Assembly (NCBI RefSeq): GCF_022229005.1
Contig: NZ_JAKKFD010000024.1
Coordinates: 1-64,000, forward strand
Length of the DNA: 64,000 nucleotides
Origin: Micromonospora trifolii
Lineage (GTDB): Bacteria > Actinomycetota > Actinomycetes > Mycobacteriales > Micromonosporaceae
Direction: 5' to 3'
The notes beneath the pieces are model-generated. The model was not told the origin of the DNA and did no database searches. It saw only the letters and a list, made by a program, of their open reading frames with translations. Of the stretch, positions 32,206 to 41,927 are shown in pieces. The translations under genes were made by a program, and so were the position numbers. Every line of letters begins with the position of its first letter. Within the stretch, counting starts at the first letter, position 1.

Positions 32206-32907
32206 TCAGCCGGCGGTGCGCTCCCAGTCGATGGTGGGCAGGCCGGCGTCGGCGAGCGCCTTGTTGGCGGCGCTGAACGGGCGGCTACCGAGGAAGCCGC
32301 GCGGGTTCATCGGGCTGGGGTGACCCGCCTCCAGCACCACGTGCTGCGGATTGGTGACCAGCGACGCCTTCTTGCGGGCGTAGCCACCCCAGAGCAGGAA
32401 GACCACCCGCTCCGGTGCCGCGTCCAGTGCCCGGATGGTCGCGTCGGTGAACTCCTCCCAGCCGGCGTTGGCGTGCGAGCCGGGAGTGGCCTGCCGGACG
32501 GTCAGCACCGCGTTGAGCAGCAGCACCCCCTGGGCGGCCCATCCGTCGAGGTTGCCGTTGCGCGGCTTGGGGACGCCCACGTCCTCGCCCAACTCCTTGA
32601 AGACGTTGCGCAACGACGGCGGCACCGTCACACCGTCGCGGACGCTGAAGCTCAACCCGTGAGCCTGCCCGGCCCGGTGGTAGGGATCCTGCCCGAGGAT
32701 GAGCACCCGCGTGCCCTGCGGCGGGCAGAGCCGGTATGCCGAGAACAGATCCTCCAGCGGCGGGAAGACCGTCTGCGTCGCGAATTCCCGTGCGACGAAC
32801 TCGCCCAGTGCGGCAGTGCGTGCCGGGTCGAGGTGCGGGGTGAGCGCGGTTTGCCACTGCTCCGGCAGCAGGGCCAGCAGATCCAGGGCGGGGGCGTCGT
32901 CGGGCAT
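32206..32907 (-). CDS. ung: uracil-DNA glycosylase, family 1
   Basis: A 233-residue enzyme removing uracil from DNA. Motif A is GQDPYHRAGQAHGLSFSV with the catalytic Asp; the His-containing DNA-intercalation motif is GHPSPMNPRGFLG. The family consensus is HPSP[L/M]S, so Met-Asn is a mild variant. ATG at 32907 is chosen; an in-frame start at 32952 would add 15 residues. It lies between the XRE gene and tsaE. Confidence 0.95.
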   Translation of the reverse strand: MPDDAPALDLLALLPEQWQTALTPHLDPARTAALGEFVAREFATQTVFPPLEDLFSAYRLCPPQGTRVLILGQDPYHRAGQAHGLSFSVRDGVTVPPSLRNVFKELGEDVGVPKPRNGNLDGWAAQGVLLLNAVLTVRQATPGSHANAGWEEFTDATIRALDAAPERVVFLLWGGYARKKASLVTNPQHVVLEAGHPSPMNPRGFLGSRPFSAANKALADAGLPTIDWERTAG

Positions 32908-32972
32908 CGGGAACCTCTCACAGCGCGGGTCGGTCTCCCGCACTCTAGGCATCGGGTACGACAGCCGCCGAC

Positions 32973-33455
32973 CTAGCCCAGGTCGGCGAGCCGCCGGGCC
33001 CAGTCGCCGCCGATCGGGTCCAGCTCGACGATGCGGGTGTCGTCGTCGCGGCGGTCGATGCGCACCCGCAGGTGCGCGTCCACCAACTGCTCCACCAGGC
33101 CCTCACCCCACTCCACAACTGTCACCGAGTCGTCCACCGACGCGTCGAGATCCAGGTCGTCGATCTCGGCGCGCGGGTCGGTGGCGTCACCCAACCGGTA
33201 CGCGTCGGCGTGCACCAGCGCCACCCGGCCGCCCCGGGCCGGATCGGGGCGGTGCACCCGGGCGATCACGAAGGTCGGCGAGGTGATGTCCCCGAGGACG
33301 CCCAGCCCGGCACCGATGCCCTGGGTGAGCGCTGTCTTGCCGGCGCCCAACGGGCCGGTCAACAGCACCAGGTCGCCGGCGCGCAGCAGCCCGGCCAGCC
33401 GCCGGCCGAAGTCCCGAGTGTCCTCGACGGTCGACAGCTTGACGACGTGACTCAC
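32973..33455 (-). CDS. tsaE: t6A biosynthesis ATPase TsaE
   Basis: A 160-residue P-loop ATPase that drives turnover of the TsaB-TsaD complex. Walker A is LTGPLGAGKTALTQGIGAGL at about residue 35; SPTFVIARVH is the conserved switch-like region; the acidic VHADAYRL follows. GTG start at 33455 overlaps the hydrolase stop by four bases, so it is cotranscribed with the upstream hydrolase and alr. Confidence 0.95.
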   Translation of the reverse strand: MSHVVKLSTVEDTRDFGRRLAGLLRAGDLVLLTGPLGAGKTALTQGIGAGLGVLGDITSPTFVIARVHRPDPARGGRVALVHADAYRLGDATDPRAEIDDLDLDASVDDSVTVVEWGEGLVEQLVDAHLRVRIDRRDDDTRIVELDPIGGDWARRLADLG

Positions 33456-34555
33456 CGTTCCTCCACGCTCTGCAATGACTCCAGGAACCGCGCCAGGGCG
33501 GCGTTGACCTCGTCCGCGTGCTCCAACATCACCACGTGACCGCTGTCCTTGATCTTCACGAACTCGGCGTGCGGCAACCGGCGGACGATCTCCTCGGAGT
33601 GGGTCACCGGCGTGATCATGTCCTTGTCGCCGACCACCACCAGCACCGGAGTCGCCGCCAGCGCCGCCAGCGCTGGAAAGCGCGAGTGGGTGGCCAGGGT
33701 GCGCAGGTAGCGGGTCACCGTGTCGGCCGACGTCCGGGAGTTCATCGTCTCCACGTAGGACACCAGCGACGGGCTGGGCTTGCGGGTGCCGAAGCCGTAC
33801 TTGCGGGTCAGCAGCCAGGCCACGTTCGACGTCGACTTGCGGGCTTTGTCGATCACCGGCCCGCCGTACCGGGTGGCGTTGCTGACCATGTAGAGCACCG
33901 GGCCACCGACCCGGCCGAGCAGCGCGGGCGCGACCAGCTTGGTCTCCGCGATGAGCCCGCCCGACGTGGCCATCAGAACGGTGCCCACCACCCGGTCGCC
34001 GAACAGCTCCGGGAACAACTCGGCGAACGCCATGATGGTCATGCCGCCCATCGAGTGGCCGACCAGCACCAGCGGCCCGTCCGGGGCGGTTCGGTCGATC
34101 ACCTGGCGCAGCGTGCGGCCGAGCACGGCGAGGTCGTACTCCCCGGTCTCCAACCGGCCGGACCGGCCGTGGCCGGGCTGGTCGTACGACACGATCCGGT
34201 AGTCACCGCGGGCGGCGAGCATCTGGCGCTGGAAGTGGAACGTCCCCATGTCCAGGCAGAAGCCGTGCACCAGCACCACCGTCGGGCGCCCCGGCACCGG
34301 TCGGGTCGGCTCGACCACCTCGACGTGGATGTCCGTGCCGTCCGGCAGTTCCAGGCGGAACGCCTCGTCGTACCGCTGCTGGTCGAACGTCTCGTGCGCG
34401 TAGCGGTCGGCCGGGTCCGCCTTGAGCCGGCGGACCAGGGTCCGCTCGGTCGCGACGCCGGCCGCCAGACCCGCAGCGGCCACCCCCACCGCCGCGCCGA
34501 CGATCCCCGCGACCCGGCCCGCGGCCGTCCGCGGACGCGGAATGCGGTAACTCAC
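33452..34555 (-). CDS. membrane-associated alpha/beta hydrolase
   Basis: A 367-residue hydrolase. A hydrophobic helix near residues 13-35 follows a basic start, so it may be membrane-anchored. The core has VVLVHGFCLDMGTFHFQRQ with the oxyanion region, the nucleophile elbow GHSMGGM at about residue 167, an acid in VVVGDKDMITP and the final His in KDSGHVVMLEHAD. It is regularly found between alr and tsaE in actinobacteria. Substrate unknown. Confidence 0.88.
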   Translation of the reverse strand: MSYRIPRPRTAAGRVAGIVGAAVGVAAAGLAAGVATERTLVRRLKADPADRYAHETFDQQRYDEAFRLELPDGTDIHVEVVEPTRPVPGRPTVVLVHGFCLDMGTFHFQRQMLAARGDYRIVSYDQPGHGRSGRLETGEYDLAVLGRTLRQVIDRTAPDGPLVLVGHSMGGMTIMAFAELFPELFGDRVVGTVLMATSGGLIAETKLVAPALLGRVGGPVLYMVSNATRYGGPVIDKARKSTSNVAWLLTRKYGFGTRKPSPSLVSYVETMNSRTSADTVTRYLRTLATHSRFPALAALAATPVLVVVGDKDMITPVTHSEEIVRRLPHAEFVKIKDSGHVVMLEHADEVNAALARFLESLQSVEER

Positions 34556-34610
34556 GGCGCCACCTTGATTCGCGACTGCGGGGCTCGCAACCCCGGCTCA
34601 CTCCTCACGC

Positions 34611-35729
34611 TCATGGCTTCTCGCCGTCGTAGACCCGGGGCACCCGCGTGCCGCCGAACCGGGTGACGATCTCGTAGTTGATCGTGCCGACCGCCTCGGC
34701 CCAGTCGTCCGCTGTCGGCTCGCCGTCGGCACCGCTGCCGAAGAGCGTCGCCACGTCGCCGTCGGCCACCGGGTCGTCGCCGCAGTCGAGCACGAACTGG
34801 TCCATGCAGACCCGCCCCGAGATCGTCCGGCGTACGCCGCCGAGCTGCACCGGACCGGTGTTGGACGCGTGCCGGGGAACCCCGTCGGCGTAGCCGAGTG
34901 GCACCACGGCCAGGTTCGCGTCGGCTTCCGTCGTGTAGGCGTGCCCGTAGGAGATACCGGTGCCGGCGGGCACCCGCTTGGTGAGCATCACCCGGGCTCG
35001 GGCGGTCATCGCCGGACGCAACCCGTACGTCTCGCCGGCCACCGGGGAGAGCCCGTAGATGGCCAGACCGGGGCGGACCAGGTCGAAGTGGGTGTCCGGG
35101 CGGGTGAGGGTGGCCGCCGAGTTGGCGAGGTGCCGCCAGCGCGGTCGCAGCCCGGCCCGCTCGGCCATGGCCAGCCCTTCGTGGAAGACGGCCAGTTGAC
35201 GGTCGGTGGTGGGGTGGCCGGGCGAGTCCGCGTACACGAAGTGGCTCCACACGCCGACCACCTCGACCAGACCGTCGGCCTGCGCCTTCGCGGCGGCGTC
35301 CAGCAACGCGGGCCAGTCGGCGACTGTCGCTCCGCCCCGGGACAACCCCGTATCGATCTTGAGGTGCAGGCGGGCGGGACGCCCGGCGAGGCGACTCGCC
35401 TCGATCATCTCGTCCAGTTGCGCCAGGCTGGCCGCGCCCAGGTCCACCCCGGCGGTGACCCCCTCGTGCAGCGGCAACCCGGGGGCGAGCAGCCAGGCCA
35501 GCACCGGCACCGTCACCCCGGCACGCCGCAGGGTGAGCGCCTCGTCGAGGGTGCAGACGCCGAGCCAGTCGGCGCCGGCGTCGAGCGCCGCGCGGGCAGC
35601 CGGAAGCATGCCGTGGCCGTACCCGTCGGCCTTCACCACCGCCATCAACTCGGCGGTGGTGCCGGAGCGGAGCCTGCTCACGTTCTCGCGGATGGCGTCA
35701 AGATCGACGCGTACCTCGGCCTGCCACAT
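34611..35729 (-). CDS. alr: alanine racemase
   Basis: A 372-residue PLP enzyme that makes D-alanine for peptidoglycan. The PLP Lys is in VVKADGYGHGMLPAARAALD at about residue 33. The C-terminal beta domain has the catalytic Tyr region (GISYGHAYTTEADANLAVVP) and the SGRVCMDQFVLDCGDDP block. Length is normal. It lies upstream of the hydrolase and tsaE with 55 bases between. Confidence 0.96.
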   Translation of the reverse strand: MWQAEVRVDLDAIRENVSRLRSGTTAELMAVVKADGYGHGMLPAARAALDAGADWLGVCTLDEALTLRRAGVTVPVLAWLLAPGLPLHEGVTAGVDLGAASLAQLDEMIEASRLAGRPARLHLKIDTGLSRGGATVADWPALLDAAAKAQADGLVEVVGVWSHFVYADSPGHPTTDRQLAVFHEGLAMAERAGLRPRWRHLANSAATLTRPDTHFDLVRPGLAIYGLSPVAGETYGLRPAMTARARVMLTKRVPAGTGISYGHAYTTEADANLAVVPLGYADGVPRHASNTGPVQLGGVRRTISGRVCMDQFVLDCGDDPVADGDVATLFGSGADGEPTADDWAEAVGTINYEIVTRFGGTRVPRVYDGEKP

Positions 35730-35818
35730 GCGCCCAGCCTACTTTCCGCCGTGATCACCACGGGCGGCGACGCACGTCCCGACGCGGCGATCCGGTCATC
35801 GCACCCGAAGCGCCCCGT

Positions 35819-37288
35819 TCAGCCCAGCCGGGCCAGCACCGGACGCAGGGCGGTCGCCACGTCTGGCGCGGTCACCGGCCCACCCCGGGCCGCCTCCCGT
35901 CCGGCGAGCCCGTGCAGGTACGCGGCCGAGGCGGCGGCCCGGTCGGCGGGCACCCCGGCCGCCAGCAGCGAGCCGAGCAGCCCGGACAACACGTCGCCGG
36001 TGCCGCCGGTGGCCAGCGCCGGGGTACCGGTCGGGTTGACGTACGCCCGACCGTCCGGCGTGCCGATCACCGTGCGGTCGCCCTTGAGCAGCACCACAGC
36101 GTTCATCCAGGCGGCCAGCCGCAGCGCGGCGCCGACCCGGTCGGCACCCGGCTCCTCCCCGCAGAGACGGGTGAACTCCCGGTCGTGCGGGGTCACCACG
36201 ATGGGCGCGTCCCGACCCCGCAGCCGGTCGGCGAGCGAGCCGTCCACCAGCAGGGTCAGCGCGTCGGCGTCGAGCACCACCGGCACCGGGGCGGCCAGTA
36301 CGGCACGCAGCTCGGCCGCCGCGTCGGCACCGGTGCCCAGCCCGGAGCCGCAGACCCAGGCCTGCACCCGGCCCGCGTCGGCGACCCGCCCACTGGCGAT
36401 CACCGACGGGTGCTGGTGCAGCACCTCGGCGCGGGCGCTGCCGGCGTAGCGGACCAGGCCGGTCGGCCCGGCCAGCGCGCCGCCCACGGAGAGCACCGCC
36501 GCGCCGGGGTAGGTCGCCGAGCCGGTCGCCACCCCCACCACGCCCCGGGTGTACTTCTCCGATGCCGGGCCCAGCTGGGGCCACCAGTCGACCAGGTCGG
36601 ACCACTCGGTGACCCGCAGCGCCGGGGTGCCGCGCAGCCACGGCCGCAGCCCGATGTCGACCAGCTCGACCTGCCCGGCCAGCGCGGCGGCCGGCCCGAC
36701 GACCAGGGCGGGCTTCAGCGCGCCGAAGGCCACAGTCACGTCGGCGCGGACCGCTGTGGGCCGACCGGAAGCGGACAGCGGCACGTTGCCGGTGTCGACA
36801 GCGACCCCGCTGGGCACGTCGACGGCCAGCACCGTGGCCCGTTGCCCGTCGCGTCCGCGCAGTTCGCCGAGGCGCTGGACCACCTCGTCCGCGTTCGCCC
36901 GCAGCCCGCCGGTGCCGCCGATTCCGACGATGCCGTCGAGGACCAGGTCGACCGGGCCGGTCGGATCCGGCACCAGCCGGCCGCCAGCGGCTCGCAGCGC
37001 GGCCAGGCCGGCGGCGTGCGCCCGCCCGGGGGTGAGCAGCAGGGCGGACACCTGGACACCTCGGCGGGCCAACCGCTCCCCCGCGTACAGCGCGTCGCCG
37101 CCGTTGTCACCGGAGCCGACCAGCAGCAGCACCCGGCCCCCGTAGACGCCGCCCCGCTCGGCGAGTAGGAGCGCGGCGCGGCGGGCCAGGCCGGCGGCGG
37201 CCCGCTGCATCAGCGTCCCCTCCGGCAACGTGCCCATCAGCCCCGCCTCGGCCGCCCGTACGTCGGCCACCCGCCACACCGATCTCAT
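35819..37288 (-). CDS. nnrD: bifunctional NAD(P)HX epimerase/dehydratase
   Basis: A 489-residue repair enzyme. The N-terminal YjeF-N (epimerase) domain has LLLVGSGDNGGDALYAGERL and VDVPSGVAVDTGN. The C-terminal kinase-like dehydratase domain contains VCGSGLGTG, VVTPHDREFTRL and the signature ALATGGTGDVLSGLLGSLLA. It restores hydrated NADH and NADPH. The fusion of the two activities is the usual bacterial form. ATG at 37288 begins just before the first helix (VADVRAAEAGLM); the open frame extends further upstream but overlaps the acpS spacer. Confidence 0.93.
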   Translation of the reverse strand: MRSVWRVADVRAAEAGLMGTLPEGTLMQRAAAGLARRAALLLAERGGVYGGRVLLLVGSGDNGGDALYAGERLARRGVQVSALLLTPGRAHAAGLAALRAAGGRLVPDPTGPVDLVLDGIVGIGGTGGLRANADEVVQRLGELRGRDGQRATVLAVDVPSGVAVDTGNVPLSASGRPTAVRADVTVAFGALKPALVVGPAAALAGQVELVDIGLRPWLRGTPALRVTEWSDLVDWWPQLGPASEKYTRGVVGVATGSATYPGAAVLSVGGALAGPTGLVRYAGSARAEVLHQHPSVIASGRVADAGRVQAWVCGSGLGTGADAAAELRAVLAAPVPVVLDADALTLLVDGSLADRLRGRDAPIVVTPHDREFTRLCGEEPGADRVGAALRLAAWMNAVVLLKGDRTVIGTPDGRAYVNPTGTPALATGGTGDVLSGLLGSLLAAGVPADRAAASAAYLHGLAGREAARGGPVTAPDVATALRPVLARLG

Positions 37289-37343
37289 GCCACCGTGTCC
37301 CATTCCGTTAGCGGGCGGACCTGACCGGCCCTCCCGGCCGACG

Positions 37344-37715
37344 TCATCGTTCCGCGACCACCATCGCCGACGCGATCCCACCGTCGTGCGACAACGAGAG
37401 ATGCCAGTGGTTGACCCCCCGTGCGTCGGCCACCGCCGCGACAGTGCCGGAGACGGCCAGCCAGGGGCGGCCATCGGCGTCGGGCACGATCTCGCAGTCG
37501 TGCCAGTTGAGCCCCGCCGGAGCGCCGAGCGCCTTGGCCACCGCCTCCTTTGCGGCGAACCGGGCGGCGAGCGACTCGGGCGAGCGCGGGCTGCCGGAGC
37601 GGGTGTGCCGCTCGGCCTCGGTGAACAGCCGGTCGGCGAGCAGCGGCGTCCGTGCCAGGGCCCGGGCGAACCGGTCGACCAGGACGACGTCGATGCCGAC
37701 AGCGACGATCACCAC
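37344..37715 (-). CDS. acpS: holo-[acyl-carrier-protein] synthase
   Basis: A 123-residue phosphopantetheinyl transferase that activates acyl carrier protein. Start [17 protein letters not shown] supplies the first Mg ligand Asp; [15 protein letters not shown] supplies the Glu and Lys of the second motif; [18 protein letters not shown] is the typical end. It lies 55 bases upstream of the NAD(P)HX enzyme, on the same strand. Confidence 0.95.
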   Translation of the reverse strand: MVIVAVGIDVVLVDRFARALARTPLLADRLFTEAERHTRSGSPRSPESLAARFAAKEAVAKALGAPAGLNWHDCEIVPDADGRPWLAVSGTVAAVADARGVNHWHLSLSHDGGIASAMVVAER

Positions 37716-37886
37716 ACCACCCTACCGGCGGTCGAGGCCGCAGATTAGCCGTCGGGCTCGCGCTGGGCAACGCCTGTGGACACCCCGGGGTACGCCTCGA
37801 CGTCGGCTGTCCACAGGGCACCGCGCGACCTCCGGTACCCGCCTAGCGTCAGCGCGTCGATGCCGATCGTCCACGGGGGTGTGGTC

Positions 37887-38183
37887 ATGACCGACGAGCC
37901 GTTCGCCGTCCAACCGGAGGAGTTGCGGGCCGTCGCCGTCCTGCTCGACGACGAGGCGCGCCGGTTGGCGTCGGGCCTCGCCGGGCTGCCCGGGCTGGTG
38001 GTGGCGGCGCCCGAATGGCGGGCGGGCGTGGCCCTGGCCGGGTTGGAGGCCGCCGGGCACGCCTGGTTCTGCGGGCTGGGTTCCCGGGTCGCGGCGACCT
38101 CCGGCGGGGTCCGGGCGGCGGCCGAGGCGTACGAGACGGTGGACGACCGGGCCGCCGGCCGGTTCGTCGCCCTGCCCCGGTGA
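37887..38183 (+). CDS. EspC/WXG100-like type VII secretion-associated protein
   Basis: A 98-residue helical protein. FAVQPEELRAVAVLLDDEARRL and the later VRAAAEAYETVDDRAAGRF match the ESX-1 EspC (DUF2580) type of small exported partner. A central Trp-Arg (APEWRAG) sits where a WXG turn would be. No ESX apparatus gene is in the window. The ATG at 37887 follows GGGGGT. Its stop overlaps the GTG of the next gene by four bases, so the two are coupled and probably form a pair. Confidence 0.7.
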   Translation: MTDEPFAVQPEELRAVAVLLDDEARRLASGLAGLPGLVVAAPEWRAGVALAGLEAAGHAWFCGLGSRVAATSGGVRAAAEAYETVDDRAAGRFVALPR

Positions 38184-39772
38184 GCAGCGTCGGCTACCGG
38201 CAGCTGTGGGCTGCCGATCCGGACGGGTGGCGGGCCGCCGGGGCGGCGTGGGCGGGGTTGGCCGGGCCGCTCGATCGTCGCGTGGGCGGGCTGCGCGCGG
38301 CCGGCGGGCGGTTGCGGGGCGGTTGGTCGGGTGCGGCAGCCACAGCGGCGGACACGCGCCTCACCGGTCTGCGTGACGAGCTGGCCTCGATCGCACCCGC
38401 GCTGATCGAGGTCGACCAGGTGCTGGCCGAGTTGGCCGGTGGGTTGGCGGTGGCGAAGGCGCGGCTCTCCCAGGCGGTCACCCAGGCGGAGGCGGCCGGC
38501 CTGCTGGTGGACCGTTCGGGCGGGGTGCGGGTCGATCCCGCCCGGGTTCGGCCCGCCGAGCGGGCCGGGGTGGCGGCGGCTGGGGTCACCGCGGCCCTGC
38601 GGGCCGCGCTCGACGGGGCAGCCGCCGCGGACCGGGTCGCCGCCGACCGGTTGGATGACCTGGCGAGGGCCGCCGGCGCCGGCTGGGCGTCCCCGCCCCC
38701 GCCGGGCCGCCCGGCTCTCGGTGCCGCGCCCGCGCTGGTCAGCTCCTGGTGGTCCGGGTTGACCCCGGCGCAGCGTCGGTGGCTGGTCGGGCACGAGCCG
38801 GCACTGGTCGGCCGGTTGGACGGGCTGCCGGTGGCCGCCCGCGACCAGGCAAACCGGTTACGGTTCGCCGCTTGGCGTGCGGAGCTGCTGGCCGAGCGGC
38901 GACGGCTGCTGTCGCGGGTGCCGCCGGGGCCGCTCGCGTCGATCCGGTTACGCGGGGTGGCCGGACGGTTGGCCGGCCTGGACGCGCTGGTCGGGCGGCT
39001 GACGGCCGGCGGGGCGCCGCGGGCGTACCTGCTCGGGTTGGATCCGGCCGGTGAGGGTCGGGCGGTGGTGGCGCTCGGCGACCCGGACCACGCCGACCGG
39101 GTGCTGACCTACGTGCCGGGGATGACCGCCGGCCTGGACGACGCCCCCGGCGAGCTGGGCAGAGCGGCCCGGGTGCTGGAGCGGTGCGCCGCGCTCGCCC
39201 CGGGTGAGCGCAGCGCGGCGGTGCTCTGGTTGGACTATGACGCTCCGGATCTGCTGACCGAGGCCGCCTCGGCGGGTCAGGCCCGCGACGCCGGCCCGGC
39301 GTTGCACCGCTTCCAGGAGGGGCTGCGCGTCAGCCACGACGGGCTGCCGGCCCGGCAGACGGTGCTCGGGCACAGCTACGGGTCGCTGGTGGTGGGGGTG
39401 GCCGCCCGGGAACACGGCCTGGCCGCCGACGCGCTGGTCTTCGTCGGCTCCCCCGGTGTCGGTGCGTCGCACGCCGCCGAGCTGGGCGTGCCACCCGGGG
39501 AGGTCTGGGCGAGCAGTGCCCCCGACGACGTGATCCGCGCAGCCCGACCGGCGGACGAGCTGGGTCGACGCGCCCTGCTCGGCGCGGCGCCACTGGCCGC
39601 CGTGCTGGGCTGGCCCGACCGCACCGGGCACGAGCTGTGGTTCGGGCACGACCCGTCAGACCCGGGGTTCGGCGGTCGGGTCTTCGGCAGTGGACGAGGC
39701 GGGCACACCGGTTACTGGGACCCGGGCAATCCCGCGCTGGACGGGATGGCCCGGGTCGTGCTGGGCCGCTGA
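38180..39772 (+). CDS. DUF1023 alpha/beta hydrolase with helical N-domain
   Basis: A 530-residue protein. Residues 1-170 are helical and Ala-rich (GWRAAGAAWAGLAGPLDRRV), similar to WXG100/LXG-type substrates. From about 280 the DUF1023 alpha/beta hydrolase fold begins. It includes TYVPGMTAGLDDAPGELGRA, VLWLDYDAP and the nucleophile elbow GHSYGSLVVG near residue 396, then VGSPGVGASHAAELG and a final His in GGHTGYWDPG. The helical region plus EspC-like partner suggests a type VII-exported hydrolase; that is inference. The reading frame has TTA codons at 38858 and 38948, the only ones I noticed in genes of this window. Confidence 0.75.
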   Translation: MSSVGYRQLWAADPDGWRAAGAAWAGLAGPLDRRVGGLRAAGGRLRGGWSGAAATAADTRLTGLRDELASIAPALIEVDQVLAELAGGLAVAKARLSQAVTQAEAAGLLVDRSGGVRVDPARVRPAERAGVAAAGVTAALRAALDGAAAADRVAADRLDDLARAAGAGWASPPPPGRPALGAAPALVSSWWSGLTPAQRRWLVGHEPALVGRLDGLPVAARDQANRLRFAAWRAELLAERRRLLSRVPPGPLASIRLRGVAGRLAGLDALVGRLTAGGAPRAYLLGLDPAGEGRAVVALGDPDHADRVLTYVPGMTAGLDDAPGELGRAARVLERCAALAPGERSAAVLWLDYDAPDLLTEAASAGQARDAGPALHRFQEGLRVSHDGLPARQTVLGHSYGSLVVGVAAREHGLAADALVFVGSPGVGASHAAELGVPPGEVWASSAPDDVIRAARPADELGRRALLGAAPLAAVLGWPDRTGHELWFGHDPSDPGFGGRVFGSGRGGHTGYWDPGNPALDGMARVVLGR

Positions 39773-39775
39773 GGC

Positions 39776-41689
39776 TTACTCGACGGTGACCGACTTGGCC
39801 AGGTTGCGGGGCTGGTCCACGTCGTGCCCCCGGGCGGCGGCGATCTCGGCGGCGAGCACCTGCAACGGCACAGTGGTGACGAGCGGGGCCAGCAGGGTGG
39901 GCGTACGCGGCACGTAGATCAGGTGGTCGGCGTACCGGACGACCGCCTCGTCACCCTCTTCCGCGATCACGATGGTCCGCGCGCCCCGCGCCCGGACCTC
40001 CTGGATGTTGGAGACGACCTTGTCGTGCAGCATGCCCCTGCCCACGGGCGAGGGCACCACGCAGATGACCGGGGTGCCCTTGTCGATCAGGGCGATCGGG
40101 CCGTGCTTCAGCTCACCGGCGGCGAAGCCCTCGGCGTGCATGTACGCCAACTCCTTGAGCTTCAGCGCACCCTCCAGGGCCACCGGGTAGCCGACGTGCC
40201 GGCCGATGAACAGCACTGTCGGCTCGGACTTCAGCTCCCGGGCCAGCTCACGGACGGGCTCGATCCGGTCGAGCAGCTCACGCAGCTTGCCGGGAATCTC
40301 CTGCAACTGCGCGACCACCGCGCCCACCTCGTCGGCGAACTTGATCCCACGCACCTGGGCCAGGTGCAGGCCGATCAGGTAGCAGGCGACGACCTGGGTG
40401 AGGAACGCCTTGGTGGAGGCGACGGCGATCTCCGGCCCGCCGTGGGTGTAGAGCACGGCGTCGGACTCGCGGGGAATCGTCGAGCCGTTGGTGTTGCAGA
40501 TCGCCAGCACCCGGGCCTTCTGCTCCTTGGCGTGGCGCAGCGCCATCAGGGTGTCCATGGTTTCGCCGGACTGCGAGATGACCACGATCAGCGTGGACCG
40601 GTCGAGCACCGGGTCGCGGTAGCGGAACTCGCTGGCCAGCTCCACCTCGCACGGGATCCGGGTCCAGTGCTCGATGGCGTACTTGGCGACCATGCCGGCG
40701 TGGTACGCCGTGCCGCAGGCCACGATGAAGATCTTGTCGACGTCGCGCAGATCCTGGTCGCTGAGGCGGACCTCGTCGAGGGCGATCTCGCCGCTCTCGG
40801 TGAGCCGGCCCAGCAGCGTGTCGGCGATGGCCTGCGGCTGCTCCTCGATCTCCTTGAGCATGAACCAGTCGTAGCCGCCCTTCTCCGCGGCCGAGGAGTC
40901 CCAGTCGATGTGGAAGTCCTTACCGGCGGCGGGCTGGCCGTCGAAGTCGGTGATCTCGATGCTGTCACCGGTGATCAGCACGATCTGGTCCTGGCCCAGC
41001 TCGACCGCTTCCCGGGTGTGCTCGATGAACGCGGCCACGTCGCTGGCCAGGTAGTTCTCCCCGTCGCCGCGGCCAACCACCAGCGGCGAGTTGCGCCGGG
41101 CGCCGACGACCGCACCGGGAACGGCGGCGTCCACAGCGAGCAGGGTGAACGCGCCCTCCAGCCGCTGGCAGACAACGCGCATGCCGGCGGCGAGCAGCTG
41201 CGGGCTGTCCGGCTGGCCTGCGGCGCGCAGGTCGGCCAGCGCGGCGGCGAGCAGGTGCGCGGCGCACTCGGTGTCGGTGTCGCTGGTGAACTGGACGCCG
41301 TCGGCCTCCAGCTCGGCGCGGAGCTTGGCGAAGTTCTCGATGATGCCGTTGTGAATCACCGCGACCCGCCCGTCGGGGGCGACGTGTGGGTGGGCGTTGC
41401 GGTCGGTCGGGCCGCCGTGGGTGGCCCACCGGGTGTGCCCGATGCCGGTGGTGCCGTCACCGATGCCGATCGGGCTGGCCGCGCAGGAGGTCGGGTCGTC
41501 GGCGGCCCGCTCGGACAGCACCTTCTCCAGGTTGGCCAGCTTGCCGGCCTTCTTCTCGGTCAGCAGCTGGTCGGCGCAGACGATCGCGACGCCTGCCGAG
41601 TCGTAGCCGCGGTATTCCAGCCGCCGCAGCCCGTCGAGGACGATGCCGAGTGCGGGGCGCGCGCCCGCGTATCCCACGATTCCACACAT
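39776..41689 (-). CDS. glmS: glutamine-fructose-6-phosphate aminotransferase
   Basis: A 637-residue enzyme producing glucosamine-6-phosphate, the entry to UDP-GlcNAc. The N-terminal Ntn amidotransferase begins MCGIVGYAG with the nucleophile Cys at residue 2; HTRWATHGGPTDRNAHPH is its conserved loop. Two SIS domains follow (about 310-440 and 480-620), and the end is PRNLAKSVTVE. It converges with the DUF1023 gene with three bases between stops. No glmS ribozyme-like leader was seen. Confidence 0.97.
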   Translation of the reverse strand: MCGIVGYAGARPALGIVLDGLRRLEYRGYDSAGVAIVCADQLLTEKKAGKLANLEKVLSERAADDPTSCAASPIGIGDGTTGIGHTRWATHGGPTDRNAHPHVAPDGRVAVIHNGIIENFAKLRAELEADGVQFTSDTDTECAAHLLAAALADLRAAGQPDSPQLLAAGMRVVCQRLEGAFTLLAVDAAVPGAVVGARRNSPLVVGRGDGENYLASDVAAFIEHTREAVELGQDQIVLITGDSIEITDFDGQPAAGKDFHIDWDSSAAEKGGYDWFMLKEIEEQPQAIADTLLGRLTESGEIALDEVRLSDQDLRDVDKIFIVACGTAYHAGMVAKYAIEHWTRIPCEVELASEFRYRDPVLDRSTLIVVISQSGETMDTLMALRHAKEQKARVLAICNTNGSTIPRESDAVLYTHGGPEIAVASTKAFLTQVVACYLIGLHLAQVRGIKFADEVGAVVAQLQEIPGKLRELLDRIEPVRELARELKSEPTVLFIGRHVGYPVALEGALKLKELAYMHAEGFAAGELKHGPIALIDKGTPVICVVPSPVGRGMLHDKVVSNIQEVRARGARTIVIAEEGDEAVVRYADHLIYVPRTPTLLAPLVTTVPLQVLAAEIAAARGHDVDQPRNLAKSVTVE

Positions 41690-41927
41690 GGCCCGCAGCC
41701 TAACCCAGTTTCACTCATGATGGGTGCTCGAAAGTCGGGTTATCAATCACGGAATCTGAGCGATCGGTGGTTGGGAGGTCGCAACCGGGACGAGCTTCGC
41801 GGCCCGCTCCTGGTCCGTCCGGAACGACGGGGTTGCGGCACGCCCTCGGGTACGACAGTCTCTCGGCGGGTTCGGCGCGCCCGTCCTCGGCTCGTTCGTC
41901 CCATACCCACTCCCGCCCGGAGCAGCC

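Noticed and set aside
41690..41927. A glmS ribozyme or riboswitch upstream of glmS
   Set aside because: No catalytic core is recognisable and this class is not typical for actinobacteria.
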